DNA of 64,000 nucleotides from NCBI GenBank assembly GCA_019188255.1, contig JAETXT010000015.1, forward strand, positions 186,001-250,000. Direction: 5' to 3'. The notes beneath the pieces are model-generated. The model was not told the DNA's origin, did no database searches, and saw nothing but the letters and a program-made list of their open reading frames with translations. Position numbers and translations under genes: made by a program. Shown one piece after another: positions 56,621-64,000 of the stretch. The DNA comes from Verticillium longisporum (Eukaryota; Ascomycota; Sordariomycetes; Glomerellales; Plectosphaerellaceae). Position 1 is the stretch's first letter. Every line of letters starts with the position of its first letter.

Positions 56621-57423
56621 ATGGCCGGCCCTGTGAGTGATGCTGCTACGATTCGCTCGGCACCGATTTCTTCGATGCCCCTCGAATCACCCGTTCCATC
56701 GAGCCTCGATCAAGTGACTGACTTGTTACCGCTAAACAGCCTCCCAACCCGCTTTACCCTACCCAGTTCCGAAGCAAGTTCGGTCCCAAGTACGTCCAGA
56801 TCCGCGACAGACCTTGATTGCCATTGCTCAATGCTTCCCGTCCACGGCGCACGGCCACATCGCTCCTAGGAAGGGATAGCAGCAGGTGATGCGCAGAACC
56901 AGCGAGACGTGGGCTGACCCTAGAATCAGGTACCACTACAAACCCAGCGTTGCCGGCCTGAACTTCACCCAGCTCTCCCGAATGTGAGTTCCGACTTTTC
57001 CTTCGAATTGCAACGCTCGAATCGCTGTCTACCTGGATGCGGGCTGCTTGCTTGCGAACCAGTGGGCAGACCGACGACACTCGTCGACAAGCAGCAACAT
57101 TCGAGCCTAGCTTTTCGATGACTCGACGATACGGAATGATGCTGACATGTATGCAGTGGTGTCAAGCTCGGTGCTTTCGGCGGCGTCGCCCTATTCGGCG
57201 TCATCTTCATTGCCTCCAACGTCCCCAGGCTACGTAGGGACGTTCTCCAGGTGAGTCGTGCTCCCATTCATCCATCTTGCATTTACGATGTCTAACATGC
57301 TCGTAGAACGTTCCCGTCATTGGTGGTCTCTTCGTCAAGGAGCCCCTCCCCGCCTCCGACAACGTACGTGTTATTTATCCACATCTGCGGATCCTCATTG
57401 CTAACCATGGGAAGCCTTTCTAA
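56621..57423 (+). CDS. QCR10: Cytochrome b-c1 complex subunit 10
   Basis: This is a small accessory subunit of respiratory complex III in the mitochondrial inner membrane. Six coding exons are predicted: 56621-56632, 56740-56789, 56930-56983, 57157-57250, 57307-57363 and 57415-57423. They give only 91 residues. Phases close exactly. The product reads MAGPPPNPLYPTQF, then KYHYKPSVAGLNFTQLSRIG, one membrane helix (KLGAFGGVALFGVIFIASN), and VPVIGGLFVKEPLPASDNPF, which matches the Qcr10 layout of helix followed by a short Pro-rich tail. The first exon is 12 nt and the last 9 nt (Pro-Phe-stop, acceptor GAAG). If the last intron is retained the protein gains a different 20-residue end and stops at the same TAA. 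Confidence 0.85.
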
Positions 57424-58238
57424 ATGTACCACCCACCGACAACTTGGCGATGGACGGGATTCGGAGAGCGAGATGCCAAGAGGGAATGCCTCGGTCAAGG
57501 CAGTTGTACAACTCTCTGGTTGAATAGATTCTAGACCATTATGCGTTCCGCCTGCTGTGATGTTGTGAAGGGTGTGCCTCGATCCTGTGTCTTGCCTGTC
57601 CTCACGCCTGGAAGCGACATATAGCTGCAGACCGTTTTCAGTATTCTATTCTTTTTTTTTTATGTGTGTATGTATATGTGTGTGTGTGTGTGTGTATGTG
57701 TGTGTGTGTGCGCGAGAAGACTTGCATCACACAGCAACTTGTAGAATGTTCAGGCACGTCTCTCATCGAGCCCAAGCCCAGTTGATACAAATACAGTGCC
57801 GATTTGTCCACAATGGTGCTCACGGAGGATGCTCGCACGGTGACCAAATGAGCATCGCTGGCACCTCGCTCAAGCAAGCGCAAAGCTCAAGGTCAGCGTC
57901 ACCAACAGCTGCATCAAGCCGGCGCACCCTCTTTCCTTGCGTTATTTCCCATGAGCCACCTCTTGTCCTTCCTTCCTCAGCTCGCTTTGTTGCTTTAACG
58001 GTCTTTATCGTGCCCCGCTTGGAAACCACCACATCTAACCTGCTAACCGCGTATGCCCATACTTGCGTATACCTTCACATACGTATCCTTCGTCGCATCT
58101 CTGTTACATGCGTACCAAGTATTGGAACTACCTACTTAAAAGCTTCTGCTGCATTGGGTCCGAATTCTCTCTTCTCTCCCACACCACACGCGCACCGGGA
58201 CCAACCAAGCGCCTGCGTGTCCATCAGCCACCTCCGCC
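57424..58238. other. Intergenic spacer with microsatellite
   Basis: This is the QCR10 3' flank and ALG10 promoter. Apart from the TG repeat nothing was recognised. Confidence 0.5.
57661..57712 (+). repeat. (TG)n/(TATG)n microsatellite
   Basis: An interrupted TG-rich dinucleotide tract of about 50 nt. Confidence 0.85.
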
Positions 58239-60588
58239 ATGACTGTCACCGAGATCCTCGGCTCGACGTCTTTGGTGGCGGCCACCATCCTGTGGCTCCT
58301 GTTTGGCAGGAAGTATAACACGATTCAGTCATCGGCTACGAGCGTTATGGCTGCCGGGCTTATGGTCTATGGATGTGCCTCGATCTGGCTCAACCTCGTC
58401 AACTCCTTCGTCCCGGACCCTTACCTGGTGAGGACCAACGTAAGGCCCCCGGGAAAGAGGCCAGAGACTAACATGAATCAGGACGAATTCTTTCATATCC
58501 CGCAGGCGCAGGTCTACTGCAAGAACAAATTCACCGATTGGGACGACAAGATAACAACTCCTCCCGGCCTGTAAGTTCTGTTCGTCTGATAATCATTAGG
58601 GCTGCCCCTGACCATCCTAGATACCTCTTGTCGAGGTTCCTCATCTCCTTGGGCGCCCTCATCACCCGAACCACTGTGGACGAGGCCTGCAAAGCAGGAG
58701 ACTTGCGCCTCCACAACGCCTTTGCATTGTTCGGCGTCGTCGTCTGCGCCGCCTACTGCCGGCATCACATAGAAGCCCAACACCGGGCCATCAGCGGCCG
58801 GCAACCCCTCAAGTCCGTATCGACTTATTCTCTCATGACCGGTGTCAACATTGCGTTATTTCCTGTCCTCTTCTTCTTCTCGGGCCTCTATTACACCGAC
58901 GTGGTGTCGACGCTCGTCGTCCTCGCCGCGTACGTTAACCATATGAACCGCGTTGGCCGACCCGCCAACGGAGTGCTCAATGATATATATACTATCACTC
59001 TGGGAGTCTCAGCTTTGAGTCTTAGGCAAACCAACATCTTCTGGGTGGTCGTGTATATGGGTGGTCTCGAGGCTGTGCACGCCATCCGACTGCTCAAACC
59101 AAAGGTCGAAGTCCAACGGTGCATGTACAAGCTCAGCGAATACCTTGAACATTTTACCCGGCGATCCTCTCTTGGCGACATTCACGATCTCCCGCTGAAC
59201 CTTGCGTGGCCGCATAGTGAGTCTCATTGCCCTCTCTCGAACCTGCCGTCTGCTGACCATCAGACCTGTGCTTCTCTGCACTGAGCATCGGCGTTGCGGT
59301 CGTATGCAACCCCATGCAAGTCTTGCAATGGGTGTGGCCTCATGTATCCATCATGGCCTGTTTCCTATCCTTCATTGCGTGGAACGGCGGCGTCGTTCTT
59401 GGTGAGTCGTGCTGTCTTGGTGATATGATTCCTTCCAATGTTATCGCTAACCTTGTGTCAGGCGATAAATCCAATCACGTTGCGACGATACATCTCTCGC
59501 AGATGCTCTATATCTGGCCCTTCTTTGCCTTCTTCTCTGTGCCCCTCTTTCTCCCTTCGGCTCTCGGCGCTCTGCGAGTTATTCGCAAGATCTTCCAGTC
59601 CCGACCCAACAAGGCCTCGGCCCCAAAAGAGGCGCAACGCACAGAGTGCGCAAATGGTACATGGGAGATGATGCGGCTTCAACCAGTCACCAGCTCACCA
59701 ATTGAAGGTGTTAACCGCCGCGTCGATAGACGGGGTGACTGTGCCCACGTACAACTCATGCGGGACCTCTTCCATCCCCGCTCCTACCAATACACCATTT
59801 GGATACCAGCTGCTCTGCTGTGCTGGGTCATCATTCTCAAGAACACCATCATACACCCCTTTACACTCGCCGACAACAGGCACTACATGTTCTACATCTT
59901 CCGGTACACGATCCTGGCCTCGTCTTGGCTCCGCGAGCTCTTTACTTTTGCGTACCTGTTCTGCTTCCGCCTTTGCTGGGCCGCACTGGCGCCGTGCAGC
60001 CCAGCCGTAGATATGGCCTGGACCCAGGACTGCTCCGACTACGGCTTTGATGTGGACGAGACACCGCCCTACACCTGCCATCCCTTCTGGGGTCTAGTGT
60101 GCACGAACCAGTCACTCGAAAACAAGAAGCGCCCAGATTTCACCCAAAACCCTGACGAAATATCCTCGAAGCCCACGAACAAGGAAAACCCCGAGGACGA
60201 GCGGGCTATGCGTCCCAATGGCGATCAGGCCCCGCAGTCGTCAACCGTGATACTGCTCCTCGTAGCCACGACGCTGTCGCTCATGACGGCGCCCCTCGTC
60301 GAGCCCCGGTACTTCATCCTGCCGTGGGTCTTCTGGCGTCTGCTCGTCCCGGCGTGGCGGGCTCACGAGCACACTGTGGCCGGGGAGGAACCCGTCCACC
60401 GCGTGCTTGGTCTCGACTGGTTCTTTGCGTGGGGAAGGCGTGTCGATCTGCGCGTCGTCGTGGAGACGCTGTGGTTTGTCGCCATTAACGTTGTGACGAT
60501 GGCCATTTTTTTGCTCAAGCCGTATGTCTGGAGGGCCGAGGACGGCACCATCCTTGACGAGGGTCGTCTGCAGCGGTTCATGTGGTGA
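58239..60588 (+). CDS. ALG10: Dolichyl-phosphoglucose alpha-1,2-glucosyltransferase
   Basis: Alg10 (Die2) adds the last glucose to the dolichol-linked oligosaccharide in the ER before N-glycosylation. Exons are 58239-58427, 58482-58570, 58621-59216, 59264-59401 and 59462-60588, giving 712 residues. Family marks are DEFFHIPQAQVYC with the luminal catalytic Asp-Glu, WDDKITTPPGLY, the motif LRQTNIFWVV, WNGGVVLGDKSNHVATIHL across intron 4, and VEPRYFILPWVFWRL near the end, finishing LQRFMW. About a dozen membrane segments are visible. Intron 4 (60 nt) keeps the frame open, so a form with 20 extra residues is possible. The loop around 59640-59740 is long and variable, and an Asp/Asn/Glu-rich insert lies near residue 590. 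Confidence 0.9.
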
Positions 60589-61038
60589 GGAGGTTTGGCT
60601 CAACAAGGAGAGAGAGAGAGAGAGACGCACTATTCATAGGCAAATGATGAGCCTCCGTCACATAGGTACGCAGGAAATGCAATACAGGCAAAAGACCTGG
60701 GATCATGATTTATGCTTTTGATCTCATGACAGGCCACCACATCGGGCCGGCGCGGTCTCCTCTACGTCACAATCTGACAGAGCGTGCGTCTCATGCGCGC
60801 CAAAAAGTCGTGATTCCCTCCCACTCGTCCTTGGAGTCCCCCAAACGCCGTTTCCCAGCATTGTGCACGTTTCCAATCCCTATGTACAACAAGCGACGGT
60901 TGTCGTGTATGTAATCGATGTTCCGATAGTCCCCCCATTGTCCGAAACCCATTTCCCCAAATAACCCATGTCGTGTTGACAACAAAATTCATATTGTCGC
61001 ATCATCCACCAAAGAGAGCTCAAGCAAGCCAAAGCACA
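60589..61038. other. Convergent 3' spacer
   Basis: This is the shared 3' flank of ALG10 and the gene at 61039; a (GA)n run lies at 60608-60626. Confidence 0.5.
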
Positions 61039-61512
61039 TCATAAGCTCATCCGATCGAGACTCAACCCGTCATTACTCCTCACCCGCCTCACGACGCCCA
61101 TCTTGAAGAACCTCTCCTCGCCGCCTGCCGTCCGCCCGCCGACATACCACTTTTCCGCGCCGAGCACGTCCCTGAACCCCTCGCTCGAGCTGTCGCTGCC
61201 GCGCCGCCGACCGGGCGACGAGCCGGGGATGGGCACGCCGTGCGCGGCGGCGGCGCCGCGCGGTGAGTGCAGCGGCAGCTGGTTGACGACGCTGCCGGTC
61301 GCCGAGGGGGGGGCGATGGCGCGCGGGTTCGAGGACGCGGACGAGGCCGACTGCTGCTGGGCGTAGGCGGCTGCTGAGGAGGACGAGGCCGACTGGGTTG
61401 TGTGCTTGTTCGGTTGCTGGGCGAGGGATGATGTGTGGGGTGCCTGGCGGAAGGAGGCGAAGAAGGTGGAGAGGAAGAAGGGGCGCTGGGTGGGCATGTT
61501 TGTGTTGGGCAT
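61039..61512 (-). CDS. Small conserved fungal protein of unknown function
   Basis: This is a single exon of 157 residues. The N-terminal two thirds are low-complexity (Ser, Ala, Gln, with SASSSSAAAYAQQQS). The C-terminal third looks constrained: SPGRRRGSDSSSEGFRDVLG, AEKWYVGGRTAGGEERFFKM and GVVRRVRSNDGLSLDRMSL. Basic-Ser clusters such as RRGSDSSS and RRVRSNDGLSLDRMSL are plausible phosphorylation or 14-3-3 sites. I recall similar C-termini in filamentous ascomycetes but no function. A second ATG six codons in (MPTQRPFF) is possible. Confidence 0.65.
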   Translation of the reverse strand: MPNTNMPTQRPFFLSTFFASFRQAPHTSSLAQQPNKHTTQSASSSSAAAYAQQQSASSASSNPRAIAPPSATGSVVNQLPLHSPRGAAAAHGVPIPGSSPGRRRGSDSSSEGFRDVLGAEKWYVGGRTAGGEERFFKMGVVRRVRSNDGLSLDRMSL

Positions 61513-62221
61513 GTCGTCGGCTGGGGGGTGCCGTCACAGGACGGGTTCGGGACCAGTTGAAGTGAGTCGAGGAGGCAGAAGGGGATCTTGACGTGAACCC
61601 TTGAGATGAGAGGGAGGTAGGTAGCAGCGCGCAGTATTGATACTGCGGCTGAAGATGTTGGTGTCGGAGGGTTTGAGTCGTTCGGGTCGAGTCAAGAGTA
61701 CGGTCTCGAGGTTGCGATTCTGGCTCGGTCGCGGGAGAGGCTTTGCCTGTGGTCGTGATTGATCGTCTCGAACGAGAGCTGGCTCGTGTTGGTTGGGAGG
61801 GCGATGTCTGGGTGATGAGAGGGCGACGAGGATGAGCCGATGGTGGGCATTTGGCGGGGAAGTTGGCGACCTAAAATCCTGACGTCGAGGCGCTCTTTCC
61901 TTCTTCGAGTGCCGGTAGGACCAGTCTTGCCCCGTCAGGCCATGTGCGGTTTCCGATTGTTTCCTTGCTCGGGTGGACCGTGGGACCCAGAGCCCCGCTG
62001 AGGTGGACTCTCCAGGTCTTGTCGGCCAATCTCGGATAGGTCACTGGGATGGGGGGCTTGGGGGGGCAGGGGCTGTGGGGGTGCGGGTGGACATTGAGTG
62101 TGTAATCGTGGGGAAGTCATTCGCTCGCGCGTCCCACGGGACGTCCCTGCACTGCCCGTAGCCCTGGGGGCATGTTGGCGACTGCCATATACCATGAACT
62201 AAGACATGAACTAAGCCCAAT
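61513..62221. other. Intergenic spacer between divergent genes
   Basis: This is the leader and promoter of the small conserved gene (minus) and the upstream region of the phosphotransferase gene (plus). GA- and GT-rich with no gene recognised. Confidence 0.5.
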
Positions 62222-63950
62222 ATGTCTTTCCCCTGTGATGTTCTTATCGATAAAGGCTGGCTTGGCCTGCGACCCAACCCGATGTTGATCGTAGTGGAGG
62301 TCAGAATTCCCCTGCAAACAAGCTCAGGGGGACCTGTCGACAATACCGCCTCCTGGGGCCGACAACTCTACATGTCAGGGCTGGGTCTCCAACACCACGG
62401 CGAATGGCTCAAGCTGAGCTCGGCAGCAGACATAGAGACCAATCTGGTGCTTTATTTACAGCATCAGCGTGCTGCCGCCGACTTCCAGAATCATCTTTGG
62501 AACCAGAGAACACAGCTCGCGTTGCTTGTCCGCAACGCTCTTCACCTTCAACCCGAGGACGGTTGCGAGATATGTTCACGCCAATCATGGATACAAGGTG
62601 GATTCAACGTCTGCGTCATGGTCGCTGTCAAATCTTCTGGCAGGTCCACAACCTATGTCCTGCGCTGTCCATTCCCCCACCGGGTAGCTGAATCTCAATA
62701 CCCAGGCACAATGGACGAAAAGCTCAGGTGTGAGGTTGCCACATATATTTGGATCCAAGAGCACTGCCCAGATATCCCCATCCCAAAGCTTCATGCATTT
62801 GGCTTCACCGATGGGAGACAGGTTCGTTCCCCAGTCCCTTTCCCACTTACACACTTCTCACCTTTCTCAGTTCACCCAGCACGACCAAGCGTCCTTGCTC
62901 GCTCGTTTTTGCCGATATATCCGACGACAAGTACACCGTCTCTTCGGCCTTTCACTCCTCTCGAACTACCATCCATCGTCCTGCCCTCCGACATCCAAAG
63001 TTGGTCACATGCTCCTCGAATACATTCGTCCCGACGTTGGTCAGATGCTTTCTACGACGTGGGAATCTTTCAAGGATGAGCCGCAGCGTAGTCGCCGTCT
63101 CTTCAAGGCGATTTCACGACTCATACTCTCGCTGGCTCGAGTGCCTCAAGCGCGGATTGGCTCCTGGCGATTCAACCCGGACGATTGCACTATTTCGCTG
63201 ACAAACCGCCCGCTCATGGTTTCGACAATGACATTCGAGCACAGTGGTACCCCGCGAATAATACAGCAAGATCAGACATATTGTTGCACGGACAGCTTTG
63301 TCGCAGACACGCTTACATTATACGACGAACATATGCGTCACAACCCGCACGCAGTCGCAGACGAGGAGGATGCCTATGAGAGGATGGCCATGAGGACGCT
63401 ACTGCGAGCTGTTTCGCACCATTTCTTGATGCGCGAACTTCGCCAGGGGCCTTTTATCTTACAATTCACTGACTTGCACCAGAGTAATATCTTTGTCGAC
63501 AACGACTGGAACATCACATATCTGGTTGACTTGGAATGGATTTGCGCTCTACCGGCAGAGATGTTATCTGTGCCATACTGGCTCACGGGCTGTAGCGTTG
63601 ACGAAATCGTGGGCGAGCAGTACGAACTCTATGACGCGACCCGCCAAACATTCTTATCCATCATGGACGAGGAAAGAACGGCCAAGCAGAAGGAACTAAC
63701 CCTTATACTCCGCAACTCATGGGAATCCAAGGGTGTATGGTTCTGGGCATCCCTGAAGTCCTTGAACGCCTGGCACTTTCTGTTCCAAGACCATATATTG
63801 CCAAAGTTCTTTGCCAATAATCAGGCAATAGCCTTGCTGAAGCCAGCCTCAAACCTCTGGCAAGAGAATGCTGAAGCGATGGCGAAGCAGAAGGCCAAGG
63901 ACGAGGAAGAGTACCGAGAAGAACTCGAACGTAACTGTAGTGTCAAATAG
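62222..63950 (+). CDS. APH-fold phosphotransferase-like protein
   Basis: Exons are 62222-62821 and 62871-63950 (49-nt intron), giving 559 residues. The fold resembles the aminoglycoside-phosphotransferase superfamily common in fungi. A strand with GGFNVCVMVAVKSSG is followed by VLRCPFPHRV carrying the likely ATP-site region, EVATYIWIQEHCPDIPIPKL, and later the catalytic loop FTDLHQSNIFVDNDW with D, H and N, then VDLEW supplying the metal-binding Asp. Unlike true drug-resistance enzymes, these fungal proteins have no proven substrate. The start is uncertain: ATG 62222 (MSFPCDVLID) or ATG 62372 (MSGLGLQHHGEW). The C-terminus is a Lys/Glu-rich helix. Confidence 0.75.
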
Positions 63951-64000
63951 TTAGACATTCTAGGAGGACAGTTGGTGGGATAGCAAAACCATGCACCTTG

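Noticed and set aside
1..64000. CRISPR arrays, bacterial operons, riboswitches
   Set aside because: No regularly spaced repeats or bacterial signals; the window is fungal nuclear DNA.

Overview
The window is nuclear DNA of a filamentous ascomycete, most likely a Sordariomycete (Hypocreales-like). The grounds are short 45-70 nt introns with GTRAGT-type donors and CTAAC/CTGAC branch sites, GC-rich coding sequence, and fungal-only families such as NST1, DUF3632, a Zn2Cys6 factor and CYP53. I reconstructed 28 protein-coding genes and two tRNAs by following reading frames across splice sites. No virus, CRISPR array, intact transposon or bacterial operon is visible.

Layout. 1-5 kb: a partial unknown gene, a DUF1772 (anthrone-oxygenase-like) protein and ILV2 (acetolactate synthase). 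5.8-12 kb: a DUF3632 protein, an unknown 505-residue protein, mitochondrial ribosomal protein mL40 and the GTPase RHO2. 12-24 kb: a 3-kb spacer, NST1, tRNA-Lys(CTT), a sterol-glucosyltransferase-like enzyme and a MARVEL-like membrane protein. 24.9-31 kb: an amino-acid permease, a secreted pectinesterase and a membrane-anchored kinase-like protein. 32.6-41 kb: five genes in a row on the minus strand, namely an internally deleted ABC transporter, the TPR co-chaperone SGT2, a RING-variant membrane protein and a Kap114/importin-9 karyopherin (four with recognisable intact roles plus the deleted transporter). 42-50 kb: intron-containing tRNA-Ala, a Zn2Cys6 transcription factor divergent from a CYP53 cytochrome P450, and an FAD monooxygenase convergent with the P450; this trio could be a small aromatic-compound catabolic or detoxification set. 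50-64 kb: LCP5, a possible 58-residue small gene, an EMP70/TMN nonaspanin, MED4, QCR10, ALG10, a small conserved unknown protein and an APH-fold phosphotransferase.

Most genes are independent housekeeping units (branched-chain amino acids, ribosome biogenesis, mitochondrial translation and respiration, nuclear import, Mediator, N-glycosylation, tail-anchored protein targeting). Two patterns stand out. First, five conserved genes (NST1, the sterol glucosyltransferase, the kinase-like gene, KAP114, MED4) each change reading frame once, and every case is mended by one extra base in a short C/G run. That points to uncorrected homopolymer deletions in the assembly rather than five independent pseudogenes. 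Second, the ABC-transporter gene at 32.6-33.9 kb keeps an open frame but has lost the whole membrane domain and nearly all of the ATPase domain.

All exon boundaries are predictions read from the sequence, without transcript evidence. In nearly every multi-exon model the phases close and the total length is divisible by three, after adding one base in the five frameshifted genes.
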